Source: Bugula neritina
Taxonomy: Eukaryota; Bryozoa; Gymnolaemata; Cheilostomatida; Bugulidae
Reading direction: 5' to 3'
Assembly (NCBI GenBank): GCA_964035545.1
Contig: OZ037773.1
Span: 3,451,751-3,515,750 of the forward strand
DNA length: 64,000 nt
This document shows, in pieces, positions 20,716 to 32,141 of the stretch (its first letter is position 1; every line of letters begins with the position of its first letter). The notes under the pieces are model-generated. The model was not told the DNA's origin, ran no database searches, and saw only the letters and a list, made by a program, of their open reading frames with translations. The translations under genes were made by a program, and so were the position numbers.

Positions 20716-23183
20716 GTTATGGTTTTAGCAGATCACAACTATTTTATTTCTTTTGCTATTGTTCGTTAATTATTAAATAATAATTTTTAAATTTTTAGTC
20801 ATCACTTATTAAAAACATCTACATAAAGACACGTAGTGAACTATTATACTTACACTCGTATTTATTTATTAATATTGATAATTATTATTATATACTAATA
20901 CTAATAGTAATACTCGCACAGTAAATTTCAGGGCTTGTCAATACAATTATAGCGGAACTATATTAAAGGTATAAAACGGGACTGGTTGTACATTGTGACT
21001 GTTTTGCAAACCTTAGTAGCTCACTATTTTTATTTAAAAAAAATACGAAATGACAGTAATATGTAATAGTCTAAGTAGATTTCTAGCGAGCCTGACTTTA
21101 GCAGATATTCTTCATATCCTAGATCTTTATTGCACATCTGACTGTCCAAGAGTTGAAGTGGAAATTCAACTAGTCACGATATATGAATTTAACTAATACA
21201 GCCCTGATGTCACAGAACTTTTTAACTGATCTGTGAGTAAAGGTAAAGTTATTCATTTGACTTTTACATATACTAAATTTGTTTCTAAGACTTTTTTTAA
21301 AATAATAGATATCATAATCAAATTCAATATCAATAATATTAATAATTAAATTTAATATCAATATGATAATGAATATGAGAGTTCAATATGAATATGAATA
21401 TCATAAATGATAATGATAATTCATAATCGTAATGATAATCAATAATCATACAACTTACTCTTACAGTTACTCTAACTCTTCCTCTTGGTCTTAGACTTAG
21501 AGTTAGCCACTGAGTTGGCCTTATGGCTTATGGTTGCTGGTAGTATTACACTTACAGTACAGTTAGTGTTACACTTTGACTTACAGTTACTGTTACACTT
21601 ACTGAGTGTTAGTGTTACTGTTAGTGTTAGTGAAGTGTTGCATTTATTCATACTGTTTATCATAATTATAATATTATACTAAATTAATACTTGCAGTATT
21701 ACTATAAGTTAAGTGTTGTCATCCCAGATAGACGCTTCCCAGTTAGACGTTATTTATTTATATTGGTACAATATATTAATATATTTCATGTGCAATTTAT
21801 TTGAATAATATTTAAATATATGTATATTTAAATAAAGCATATATTGAGCACATAAATAAAAATTTTTTAATCTGCATTAACATATTAATTTTACATATTT
21901 TTTGCTTCTTGTTGGGACAGATATTTTGTTAATGAGTATTCATTAATTAGAGATAATGTTTATTATTAATATAGTACTGTTTTTTGTCTCTAACAAATCT
22001 ATGAAAATTAGAATAATATTCCAGATAATTCATAATTCATTATAGCTATTAACATTTTAGCTATTTAGCAATCAATGCAACAATTATATAGGTATATATA
22101 GACATATTACTTTATAATTATTTGGCACCAAAATAAAAAATACTGTCTAACTGGGAAGTGTTTATCTGGGATGAAACCACATAAGTATAGCCATAGGTAT
22201 TAGTATAACTATTACTTAGTTTTATAGTTACATCGCTAAAAGGAAATTCATACATTTAATTTTGTTTATTTATTGTCAATCTCATTGTCTGACTCTGTGA
22301 ATGAGGAAATAATAGTAATACAGATACTAGTTGCAATACTATTACTTATAACTCTAGTTATAGTTATACTGATACTTATACTTGTAGTTATAGTTATACT
22401 TATACTTATAGGCTTATGCTTACTCTTATAGTAATAGTAATGAAGTAAATGCAATAACTTATACTCTAAGTATAATTATATTTATAAGTATGGCTATTAC
22501 TATTACTATTACTCTAAGTTGTAGTATTACTATTAGTGTTAGCAATACTATAGTATTATATAATACTTGTATGCTGCTTACTTGCTCTTTCAATAAAATT
22601 CAACCAACTAGTAAACTAAAATAAATAACAGAATGCAAATGTAGCTAACGACTGGAACATTCATCTCAATGCAAAGCAAAACGCATTTGCCTACATAGTA
22701 TTAGTAACTTTGTACATTTGAGCAATACTATAAAATATATAAAAAAATCTTTCAAAACACAATATCTTTAGAAATAAACACGCACAAGTTTATTTTCTAA
22801 TATTTTCTACAAGCATTGTTTAAGCAATAAAACCTGATGGTAATCTTCTAAGGAGTTTCATTCTATTAGTTTTTTAACTGTTGTCATTTGTGAGCTGTAA
22901 GAAATAAATTTTTATTAGGTTCAACACATTGTGAATTAAAGAAAATGGTAATTTGCAATTGAGTTCATATTATTTTCATTAGTTTATTTGTGTTTGTACA
23001 AGTCTTAACACTTGTACTAGTAAGTTTTACTCAAACAAGTTTAGATATCAAAAAAATAACTATTCAAACATTGTTATTCGAAACAAAGTCTACCATGTAA
23101 TGTATTAAGAGCAACATGTTTTATATGCTGTGCTATAATGCTATTAGATAATTACAAAAGAAATTGCACACACATTTCAATGT
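20716..23183. other. Intergenic, simple-sequence rich, no gene seen
   Basis: Strongly AT-rich. It carries several degenerate simple repeats: AATATGAATATCAT near 21.36-21.45 kb, GTTACTGTTAGTGTTA near 21.45-21.65 kb, and TATAGTTATACTTATA near 22.31-22.56 kb. GGGAAGTGTTTATCTGGGAT at 22.16 kb is the inverted counterpart of ATCCCAGATAGACGCTTCCC at 21.72 kb; these could be the ends of a 450-bp MITE (about 21721-22173). Confidence 0.5.
21721..22173. mobile_element. Possible MITE with 20-bp inverted ends
   Basis: Left end ATCCCAGATAGACGCTTCCC followed by AGTTAGAC; right end GTCTAACTGGGAAGTGTTTA followed by TCTGGGAT. The ends pair over about 28 bp with a few mismatches around an AT-rich core of 400 bp. 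I see no transposase. I did not settle on a target duplication. Confidence 0.6.
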
Positions 23184-23845
23184 TTAAAATTTAAATGGTA
23201 TAGCTAGTCTCATATAACCGATACTTTTCAAGTTGAATGTTGTGGACTTTCTTTGATCTTTCAGCTGCCGCATTGTATCTAATGGTACTTTCTTGCCATA
23301 CAAAGTGTTTTGTTCTCCTATTGCTAGCTTTTTGTGCTGCTTGCGCTTTTCCAAAAACATGTGGTTTACAAATATTTCTCTGGCATAAAGTTTGTCGTCA
23401 GCATTTGATCTCACCGGTCGTCGAATAGAATGAAACCTGCAGCATCAGCCAACGGCTCTGTTAATCAAATTTTGATGTTGGGAAATGAACAAATACCCTA
23501 TATTGGAAAAAGGTTGAATAAAAAACTCGTATTTTAATGCAAATGCCGTCATATATTTCATACTGAAATTATAAAAGCTCAACGTCACTCACTTGGTCCA
23601 GGCGTTACTGTGAGGACAATCCCAAACAAGTGAGTCTACTGATTGACCTTTGACCTCTCTTACATTGATTTTGGTACTACCGCCTTGTTGATTGGAAGAA
23701 GTAACTCTAAGAGATGTATAGGATCTTGGTTGCACACAAGGGTAGCTATTGCATAACGTTCTTTCTCTCTATCAACAATAATAACATAGTCTTCCTCACT
23801 GCTCAATATATTCAATACTTCAATAATTTTTGCAACACACAGCAT
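23184..23845 (-). CDS. Possible two-exon small gene, unknown function
   Basis: Exon 23845-23664 starts at ATG (MLCVAKIIEVLNIL) and ends at a GTAAGA donor. Exon 23436-23184 starts after CTGCAG and ends at a stop. They join exactly in phase, the split codon becoming ATG, to give 144 residues. The protein is basic and helical in its second half (a KRKQHKK stretch) with an acidic SSEEDY loop in the first. I recognise no family. Support is the phase match and two good splice sites; there are no homologue motifs. It might be part of a larger gene with an upstream exon. Confidence 0.5.
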
Positions 23846-24131
23846 AGTCAGAGTAAAGGAGCTGCTGTGGCTAGTGTTTCAATATTCTGACATGGCCTTC
23901 ACCTATTAATCTACTCTGCTGCCCATAGCTAGTGCTAAATATTTGGAGTTACAGATAATGTGACAATATATAAAAATAAATAATATTGTATATAACGTTG
24001 TAAACTTTGTAAATATATAATAGAGAAAATATACTTAAGAAAGTACCCCAACAACAAAAAATACATAGACAAAAAATGTTGAAAAACAAAAAGGTGAATG
24101 AGTGAAAAGTATCGATGTATACATAACACTA

Positions 24132-25935
24132 TGTACAACCAGGGATGTAGTGGCAAAAATATTCTTGGCCATACTCTCAGGCCGGGGGTCCAGGGGGCCG
24201 CCCAGGCCCCCGGCGGGGTCCGGGGCAGTGCCCCGGCCGCCGAAGCCCTCAGAGCGCTTCTGATGCGAATTTATGCAATTTAAAGCCATTGTGAATTCTA
24301 ATTCTTCTGAAAAAAATCTGTGTTGAAATGTGCACCTCACTATTATTTTCATACCATACCAGCTACATGACGACTGGGCATTGCTGCAAACTATATAAAT
24401 ATTCAGTATTGTCCCATACCTGTTGACTGTAATTTTAAATGTAGTCTTACTCAATTGGCACTAAGTCCAACCTGTACAGAAAAATTGCTGAAGATCTCAA
24501 AAAGATGGAAGGATAGAGACAGGTAACAAGTGCTCTCCAAATGTAACCTGATTACTTCAAATATCTAATACACTGACAAGCACAGAAAAAAAATTATAGA
24601 ACAGAACAGAGGAAGATTGCAAATTAGAAAATGTGTGTTGGTTATTTATAAAGAGCAATTTGAATTGATAACTCATTGGCAAGCAGAAATTGGTTGAAAA
24701 CCTAGTTGGAGTTTATTAGAGTATACTAGTCTAATCCATAAGGAGATACCACCGCACCTCCTTGCACACAATAAAGCACACCAAAGAAGAGTATGTTAAC
24801 TTGGTTTTAAAGTAAAACCCCTGAGCTTCCACTAGACACATCAAGGAAATATACCCCAAAAGAACAAATTTGACAGGTTCAATATGTGTTAACCTAGAAG
24901 ATGATTAAATGTAAAGCCAGACGTTAGTACAATCAAACATAAAAGGTTACTTATGGTGGTGTACAGTTTGCAAAACCTCATTGCATTGATAATTAACATG
25001 GAATAACGCAACCAAAATGTGGATATAGTACCTGTAGACCTCGGTGATAAATTTTCATTAACCTCTCCTACACACCTGGTACTGTTTCCTGAAGACATTT
25101 TGATTTTATTTCTGGATTTCATGTTGGTTTTTTTTCCAAATTTCATTGCTTATTGACAAAATGCAAGTCCACACAAGATAAATAATGGCAACTTTCTAGC
25201 TGACACTGCCTTGCTGAGGCCACATTATTGGTATATTATAAGAATTTAGTCCCGCCAAATAAAACCATACTTAATTGTGCTAGAGTTAAAATTTAAAAAC
25301 TATGTTTTAGATCTTCCTGTTCCTCAGAGCACCTGATTTTTCGAATTTTCAATAGTTTTTTTGCAAGGTTATAGACAAAAATCTACTATTTTGGCCAATT
25401 TTACCTGAAAAGTTTATTTTTCAATCCCTGCCAAATATCTCAGCAGGAAAGCATAGTATTCGAATAAAACAAACACTGTCGAAAACCTGAGAAATTTATG
25501 CATAGCAACCTTTTTTATCTTTTCAATAGCCTTCATAGATTTTCTAAAAATTAGTGATTTATACACTGAAAATGAAATATTTTTTCCTTAGTAATCACTA
25601 ATGCGCAGCACTTCGCGCTTCAGTGAATACGTAGAGATGAGAAGATGGAATGTTGATAGCTGCTTATTATTCATAGTGTAATCTCAGGCTAAACAATCAC
25701 AAGTAGGCAACACGCATGCCACCCACATAGCATTAACATAACAAGAACTTAAACTAGATTGTGAGCGAAATTTATGATGTTCTCAGTGAGGATGCCCTAA
25801 CTATCCTGTGCACTAATCAGTAACACTTTCAAAAAATATATGCCCATACGGGCGTATGGCCAAGAACAGCCTATTTTCTTCTAGGCCATACGGCGTATGG
25901 GACCGTATGGGTACCACTACATCCCTGTGTACAAC
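24132..25935. mobile_element. Non-autonomous hAT-type DNA transposon
   Basis: Terminal inverted repeats of 14 bp (CAGGGATGTAGTGG at 24140-24153 and its complement at 25914-25927) are flanked by the 8-bp duplication TGTACAAC (24132-24139 and 25928-25935). An 8-bp target site and a CAG-starting end are characteristic of the hAT superfamily. The 1,788-bp interior has no transposase. A GC-rich block of about 75 bp (24178-24252), full of GGGGC/GCCCC inverted repeats, lies near the left end, and a small palindrome of CCATACG units near the right end. Confidence 0.88.
24178..24252. repeat. GC-rich self-complementary block in hAT element
   Basis: Nearly all G and C in an otherwise AT-rich element, with inverted repeats such as CCGGGGCAGTGCCCCGG. 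It should form strong hairpins. Confidence 0.8.
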
Positions 25936-26699
25936 TACAAAATAATATAAGATTAAAAAATCATATAAAACTACAATGTAGTATAAAACTGCAAATGTAA
26001 AACTAAAATATAGTACAAGAGTTACTGCTAAAATGTAATATAAAACTGCAACATATAAAATATATACTATGCGTAACTATTATCTCATTGTGATGATTTA
26101 ACTGTAGGTAGCAGAATGCAATCACAAATCACTGCATCGTGTAAGAATCACCCACTGCATGTAAGCATGGTGGCAGTGTATATTTAGCAGTTGTCTCTCC
26201 TCTGTATCTCCATGGTACCTGCTGATACTCTATGATTGGTAAGTAGAGTTGTGTCCCCTCTGTTTCTTCAGCTGTAGAATCAGTACTTTCACTTAGTAAA
26301 GTGTCTGTTTGTCTTCTTCTGAAGTAAAATGTGTGAAATCCATTAGTTTAGTATTGCATATACGATTTCTCTTCATTATATATTATTTGTTTCAGAAGTA
26401 TTAAATGTTGAGTTGTTTTAATAGCGTTTTCTTATAGAAATAGAAAACGAATATTTTGTTGATCACAGACGTAGTTAAACATTTGTTTTTTAAATTCATT
26501 CTTTTAGCAAATTTAGTAAGCAACTTTATTATTTCAAAAAATTTTCATTATAACTTTACTACTTGTTTATATTTTACAGCAAGGATGAAGTTTGCACATA
26601 AGTAAGTATATTCACTTGCTTGTAATAGTCTTCGAATATGGCTTATGTATTTACTTTAAGCTGAAATGCATTTGCTAACATAGTCTCATAATAATAGAA
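25936..26699. other. Intergenic, no gene seen
   Basis: AT-rich flank of the hAT element with TATAAAACTACAA-like degenerate repeats at about 25.94-26.06 kb. No supported exon. Confidence 0.45.
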
Positions 26700-26935
26700 T
26701 AGTAGCAGTAGCAGTAGTAGCAGCAGTATTAGTAGTGGTAGCGGTGGCAGTAGTAGTAGTAGTGGTAGTGGTAGTAGTAGTAGTAGTGGTGGTAGTAGTA
26801 GTGGTGGTAGTAGTAGTAGTGGTAGTAGTAGTGGTAGTAGTAGTAGTGGTAGCAGTAGTAGTAGTAGCAGTGGTAGTAGTGGTAGCGGTAGTAGCAATAG
26901 CAGCAGTAACAGCATCAGCAGTAGTAGTAGTATTT
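26700..26935. repeat. (GTA)n/(GTG) trinucleotide repeat
   Basis: About 235 bp of imperfect AGT units with GGT and GCA variants. The long poly-Val, poly-Thr and poly-Leu frames in it are artefacts. Confidence 0.9.
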
Positions 26936-27606
26936 ATCAACTTCTGGAGTTGTTGCGCAATTACCTGTCACGTTCGCTGTGGTCAGTCTGTTTTCTAGTT
27001 AGCATACTATCTTCTTGCAATGTAAGTTTATGAGTGTGTAATTTGACCTTTGTAAAAGAACTTACTTTACCTACAAAATCAGCCATTTCAGTTCTATGTT
27101 ATAAGCTTGCTAAGCATCACATACTAACCCATGATGTCTAGTAAACAATACATTGAATGCTGACTGCTGATACCTACTGACACATTTAACGCTAGCTACT
27201 GACACCCCATAACAGCAAATGCTAGTTGCTGATATTTTATAATAGTAAATTACTTCGTATATTGTATTTATAGCAAAATCTTTATGACAACATTTCACCA
27301 TGACTGTCACATCTAATAGTAAACAGCTGCTGTCTGTTGCATTATCAACTTGTATTAACATATTTTCTTTAAAAAGTTCTGCTTGATTTGCACTTCTACA
27401 TTACCAACTGTAAGCAGCTCCAAAATATAACTTGCATGGAAGTATTATTTGGCATTTAAACTCTCATATATTAAACAAACAAGTTATATTACTTTAAGTC
27501 ATCATGTGAACTGGTAATTCAACAAAACAGCAGCTTTGTTAAATTTGCCTCTTCATAGAGACTTTTATTATCATTATTTGCCCCAATGTGGTGGAAAGAG
27601 GTACAA
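26936..27606. other. Intergenic, no gene seen
   Basis: AT-rich. A degenerate repeat of TACTGACA / GCTAGT units occurs at about 27.16-27.24 kb. No coding exon found. Confidence 0.4.
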
Positions 27607-27861
27607 TTATTCCCCAGCCCAACCATAATGGTGACAGTCACCTATGTTATAGTTATGGCAGTCACCTATGTTATGCAGGGTGCGTCTCGTATCCTCCACC
27701 TGTCTCTCCACTCTCCTGTGCTCCTCTATTGACTGCTTCAGTTCTCTTCTCCACTTCTGCTCGAGTATCTTGAGAGAATTCTCCCTCTTCCTGTAGAGAG
27801 CGTCTGAAGGACGTTTGAGCACACTTACACCAGCAGCCATCTTTTCTCCGGCCGTCGGCAT
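27607..27861 (-). CDS. Possible first exon of a coiled-coil protein
   Basis: 84 codons from ATG at 27861. A second ATG (MAAGVSVLKR) is at residue 8. The sequence is rich in Lys, Arg and Glu with heptad-like spacing, unlike a random AT-rich frame. Two GTGACTG donor-like sites lie at the 18-bp repeat near its end (27633 and 27662), so it may be a 5' exon spliced onwards, but I could not find the next exon. It could also be a stand-alone short gene or a remnant. Confidence 0.35.
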   Translation of the reverse strand: MPTAGEKMAAGVSVLKRPSDALYRKRENSLKILEQKWRRELKQSIEEHRRVERQVEDTRRTLHNIGDCHNYNIGDCHHYGWAGE

Positions 27862-28114
27862 AGTGCAGTTCGTGTGAGTTCTTTTCAGAATTTCAAGTAT
27901 TGACTTATTTGTTGGTTCATTTGCTTGTTATTTTCTGTGAATCAATATAAATTCCATCACCTAATTGTTGAATACCTTATTCTAGTAAAAATATATATTA
28001 TTATTATTCATGTTCTAATATTATAATGACTATCATAGAAGAGTACATATATAATATCTCATTCAAATAGAAATTAAATTAATAATATTTTTCAATTTAA
28101 GCTAATAAACTGCG
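27862..28114. other. Intergenic, no gene seen
   Basis: AT-rich sequence between the possible exon and LTR element C; nothing recognised. Confidence 0.4.
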
Positions 28115-28119
28115 TTATA

Positions 28120-28427
28120 TGCTATGTATTGAACTAGCCTTGTCAATACACCACATAGATGCATATTATGACATACCACATTTTATGTGCTCGGTTACTT
28201 TTTTATTCTAATGTCTATTTGTTTAAACTCATTATATACAGTTTTTGCCATATCAATATACAAGCCAGTTGTTATTCTGTCACTGTTTATCTACATGTAT
28301 TTTTATGTCAGTCACTTGTTAGCTTCAATACAATACAGTCATACATTCTACTCTACAGCCAATTTTACTTATACGTGCTTAATCTTACTGTTTACTCTTG
28401 TTTAACATAAATAGCAAGAACACAACA
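28120..28427 (+). repeat. LTR (5') of element C
   Basis: 308 bp starting TGCTATGTATTG and ending ACACAACA; one mismatch to the 3' copy. Confidence 0.92.
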
Positions 28428-28470
28428 ACTGGTGTCAGAACTGGGATAGATACAGCCATATCATTTTGAA

Positions 28471-30984
28471 ATGGAGGAAATTATAAAACAACTTGTAACA
28501 ACAATGCAGCAACAACAGCAGCAGCAGATGGAGCAATTCGCTCAAATACTGGGACAATTTACTACAGCTGTAAAGCCTGGTGAACCTGCACAAAATAAAT
28601 CTGTAACTGTGCCTAGATTCGACTCTTATGACAGAGACAAGGAATCATGGACTCAGTATTTACAGCGGCTCAATCAACACTTTACCGTTTACAACGTAAG
28701 TGACGGTGAACAAAAACGAGCTTGCTTACTTTCATGGATTGGCTCAGAATGTTATGAATTGCTGACAAAACTGTATGGCTCAGAGGACATAACTACCATG
28801 ACGTTCGATAATCTAGCAGGTAAGCTTAGCACACATTTTATTGAAACAAAACATGTGCAAGCAGCTAGATATCAGTTTTATAACTGTAAAATGAAACCTA
28901 ACCAGTCATACTCAGATTGGGCAGCTGATTTACGGGGTTTAGCTCGTAACTGCAATTTTACCTGTAAAAAGGAAGACTGTGGTGAAAGTTATGTTGATGA
29001 TCAAATCCGTGACATAATTATTAAAGAAACTCCACATGCTGATGTACGTAGACAATGCTTATTGGATCCAGATCCTACACTGGAAAATGTGTTAAAGAAG
29101 GCAGCTACATACATTCAAACAGCAGAAACTGATAAAGTTTTGAAGGGTGAGACCTCTACACCTGTTACCACAAATCAAATGTCCTCAACATACAAACGTC
29201 AAAACAAAGGTAGTCAGGGCAAGAGACCACAATTTCACAAGTCTGAAAACCAGACTGCTATGCCAACACAGCCTTCCAAGTTGAAATCGTGTCCACAATG
29301 CTACATTAGCCACGATCGTAAACAATGTCCTCACCGTAACAAACAATGTAAGCTGTGCAACAAAACAGGACATATTTCTAGCGTCTGCAAAACTTCATCA
29401 AAATCAAGTGGGAACAACTCTCACTTCGTAGAAGAATCTTCAAGTAGTGTTTACAATATATATGAACGCAAGGGGAAACAAATATGGATTAACACTACTG
29501 TGAACAACAAACAAACACAATTTCAGTGGGACACAGGCGCTACTTGCTCTATGGTAGGGAACAAAGGCTACGAAGCCCTAGGCTCTCCACCATATCAACA
29601 GACAGACACGACCCTTCATTCATATGGAAATACCGCTATGCAGGTACATGGTGAATGCTATGTAACAGTAACCATTGGTCAGACTACAAAAAACAATCTT
29701 CGATTATTAATAGTAGACTCAGATGAAGGTGTCAACTTACTAGGTGTAGACTGGAGTGACAGTTTTGGACTATCACAACAGGGTCTATCTGCTGTAGACA
29801 GTGACACCGAGGTTACTAACGCAGTACACAATGTTGATACTAAGGTCAAAGTTCTCACAACAAAATATCCCGATGTTTTCAAACCTGGAATGGGACATTG
29901 TAAAACATTCAAAGTACCAATTTACCTCAAATCAGAACATAAACCTTGTTTTTCTAAACCTAGAGAAATCCCCTATTCTCAACATGAGGCCACTAGGGCT
30001 GAATTAAACAGGCTTGAAGCTGAAGGTGTCATACAACGTATTAACTTCAGTAACTGGGCCGCTCCTATAGTAGTGGTTACCAAACCGTCTGGCAAAGTTC
30101 GCATCTGTGGAGATTTCAAGCGACTCAATCAGTGCATCTCCATAGATCAGCATCCACTACCAAAACTGGATGATTTAATGAACAGGCTTAGAGGAGGTAA
30201 ATTCTTCACCAAACTTGACTTGGCTGATGCTTACCTACAACTTGAGCTAGAAGATGATGCCAAACAGCTGTGTGTGATAAACACTCCATTCGGATTATAC
30301 CAATATAATAGAATGTGTTTTGGAATTGCCCCTGGTCCAGCTCAGTTTCAACGGTGTATGGATACCTTGACTCAAAAATTACCAGGAGTTGCTGCATACC
30401 TTGATGATTTAATCATTACTGGTAAAACGGAGGAAGAACACTGGACTAATCTGACAAACCTGCTTTCAACACTTCAAGAGCATGGTTTTCGAATACGATT
30501 AGACAAGTGTGAATTCTTCAAGCACTCTGTTGAGTATCTGGGTCACACCATCGACAAGGATGGCAAACGACCAACAGCTGCTTCCATGGCAGCTCTCTCT
30601 CAATTACCTCGACCACAGGACTTGCACCAACTGCAAGCATTTCTAGGAAAGGTTAACTACTATGGGCGCTTCATCTCTAATCTTGCGGATAAAGCAGCTC
30701 CACTGTACAAGCTCCTCAAGAATGATACCACATTCACATGGTCAAATGAATGTGAACAAGCCTTTACCCAGCTGAAGAATAGCATTATCAATGCTACTAG
30801 TCTGACACACTATGATGAGACAAACCCCCTAATTCTTGCAGCCGATGCGTCATCCTATGGATTAGGAGTTGTTCTCTCGCAGGATACTGATCAGAGAGAA
30901 GTTCCAGTGGCTTACGCTTCAAAAACAAGGAAATGCTATCTACATAGTACAAACAGACAGTGGCAACTGGAAGAGGCATGCTAA
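28471..30984 (+). CDS. Truncated Gag-Pol of element C
   Basis: 837 codons. It starts at the first ATG after the primer-binding site, with a poly-Gln run at residues 13-19. Gag ends in a double cysteine region (about 274-306: CPQC ... CKLCNKTGHISSVC). The protease has DTG at 354-356. Reverse transcriptase follows, with YLDD at 643-646. RNase H begins with its first Asp at about 792 and is cut after the VAYASK motif near 30.93 kb. Beyond this point the frame is the wrong one for the remaining Pol tail and stops at 30984. Confidence 0.9.
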   Translation: MEEIIKQLVTTMQQQQQQQMEQFAQILGQFTTAVKPGEPAQNKSVTVPRFDSYDRDKESWTQYLQRLNQHFTVYNVSDGEQKRACLLSWIGSECYELLTKLYGSEDITTMTFDNLAGKLSTHFIETKHVQAARYQFYNCKMKPNQSYSDWAADLRGLARNCNFTCKKEDCGESYVDDQIRDIIIKETPHADVRRQCLLDPDPTLENVLKKAATYIQTAETDKVLKGETSTPVTTNQMSSTYKRQNKGSQGKRPQFHKSENQTAMPTQPSKLKSCPQCYISHDRKQCPHRNKQCKLCNKTGHISSVCKTSSKSSGNNSHFVEESSSSVYNIYERKGKQIWINTTVNNKQTQFQWDTGATCSMVGNKGYEALGSPPYQQTDTTLHSYGNTAMQVHGECYVTVTIGQTTKNNLRLLIVDSDEGVNLLGVDWSDSFGLSQQGLSAVDSDTEVTNAVHNVDTKVKVLTTKYPDVFKPGMGHCKTFKVPIYLKSEHKPCFSKPREIPYSQHEATRAELNRLEAEGVIQRINFSNWAAPIVVVTKPSGKVRICGDFKRLNQCISIDQHPLPKLDDLMNRLRGGKFFTKLDLADAYLQLELEDDAKQLCVINTPFGLYQYNRMCFGIAPGPAQFQRCMDTLTQKLPGVAAYLDDLIITGKTEEEHWTNLTNLLSTLQEHGFRIRLDKCEFFKHSVEYLGHTIDKDGKRPTAASMAALSQLPRPQDLHQLQAFLGKVNYYGRFISNLADKAAPLYKLLKNDTTFTWSNECEQAFTQLKNSIINATSLTHYDETNPLILAADASSYGLGVVLSQDTDQREVPVAYASKTRKCYLHSTNRQWQLEEAC

Positions 30985-31129
30985 TCAGCTTCAAATTCGC
31001 CTTCCATCTACAAATATGAACAAATCAGTGGTACCCAACACACCCCAAGCTGATAATAATATTGTCCATCCTCATGAGAGGCGCTATCCAACCAGAGAGT
31101 GCAGACAGCCAGATTGGTACAAGCCATAA
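30930..31129 (+). pseudogene. Displaced Pol C-terminal tail of element C
   Basis: In a second frame running to 31129, the Pol tail reads YIVQTDSGNWKRHANQL and ends RYPTRECRQPDWYKP, typical for the end of a Ty3/gypsy Pol. It joins the broken RNase H at about 30.93 kb, so RNase H end, linker and integrase core have been lost and the reading frame shifted. Confidence 0.75.
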
Positions 31130-31158
31130 CTCTTAAGTCTAAATTTGTGAGGGAGGAG

Positions 31159-31466
31159 TGCTATGTATTGAACTAGCCTTGTCAATACACCACATAGATG
31201 CATATTATGACATACCACATTTTATGTGCTCGGTTACTTTTTTATTCTAATGTCTATTTGTTTAAACTCATTATATACAGTTTTTGCCATATCAATATAC
31301 AAGCCAGTTGTTATTCTGTCACTGTTTATCTACATGTATTTTTATGTCAGTCACTTGTTAGCTTCAATACAATACAGTCATACATTCTACTCTACAGCCA
31401 ATCTTACTTATACGTGCTTAATCTTACTGTTTACTCTTGTTTAACATAAATAGCAAGAACACAACA
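31159..31466 (+). repeat. LTR (3') of element C
   Basis: 308 bp, preceded by the polypurine tract. The short frames inside both LTRs (72 and 83 codons) are identical shadows, not genes. Confidence 0.92.
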
Positions 31467-31471
31467 TTATA

Positions 31472-32141
31472 CATGTGTATCACTTTACTTATAATGGTCA
31501 AAGTGATCAGTTTCACAGCACTAAAGGAACTGGATGTTGTAAGGGTGCGTCATAGTTATTAATATGATGGATTGTATAATTGTAGTCATTGGATGTGGTG
31601 TGGAAAGAGAGAGAGGGTAATTCCTGAGACAAACACAATGAATATCTCCCATGCAGGTAGTTATTTTATCTGCTTCTATGTATGTTTTATTTTGAAGGGT
31701 GCATTAAATAGATTTTTTTTCAATTTGCAGAATTATTGGAGATATTTTATACAATTAGATGTAAGTTTTGAAATTAATGCTTGTCCAAGCATTGAAATTT
31801 AAATTAAGGCTATTTTCAACCATCACACTTGACTGAACTCATTTCAAATCATTTGAGGAGAATGTATAAGTTGTCTTCTCAACACAACTGACAGTGACTG
31901 TAGACAATTTTTTGTTGATTCAACTTTATTCACACAAAATAATTCTACTATAAAATATTTATACAACCAATAGACTATATAAAACTACTAAACTATTACA
32001 ACAGATGCACAATCAACTAGAAAAGATAACTCCCAGTTTCATGGTGCATGCACATTGTTATTTTACAGCAAAGAAAACAATAATGATAAATATATTTGGT
32101 AGCGCAGTTACAAAGTGCTACGTCATTCTAAAGTCAACTCC
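31472..32141. other. 3' flank of vWD gene
   Basis: No exon seen. A minus-strand AATAAA lies near 31925, about 215 bp past the vWD-gene stop codon, and is a plausible polyadenylation signal. Confidence 0.5.

Larger units (their letters stand above)
28115..31471 (+). mobile_element. Ty3/gypsy LTR retrotransposon C, internally deleted
   Basis: LTRs of 308 bp (28120-28427 and 31159-31466) differ at one position (T versus C). They have TG...CA ends and are flanked by the duplication TTATA (28115-28119 and 31467-31471). A primer-binding site starting TGGTGTCAGAACTGGGAT follows the 5' LTR and resembles the complement of a tRNA-Leu 3' end. A clear polypurine tract (GTGAGGGAGGAG) precedes the 3' LTR. 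Gag, protease and reverse transcriptase are present, but RNase H stops after its first third and the whole integrase core is gone; the Pol C-terminal tail follows directly. The element is about 3.35 kb, against roughly 5 kb expected. Confidence 0.93.

Noticed and set aside
24035-24454. 139-codon minus-strand frame across the hAT left end
   Set aside because: It runs across the transposon boundary and the GC hairpin; no protein motif.
26643-26998. Poly-Val, poly-Thr and poly-Leu frames on both strands
   Set aside because: Produced by the GTA trinucleotide repeat; no splice context or flanking coding sequence.
28159-31449. Two identical short frames (72-83 codons) at 28.2 and 31.2 kb
   Set aside because: They lie inside the two LTR copies of element C and are duplicated with them; no gene signature.
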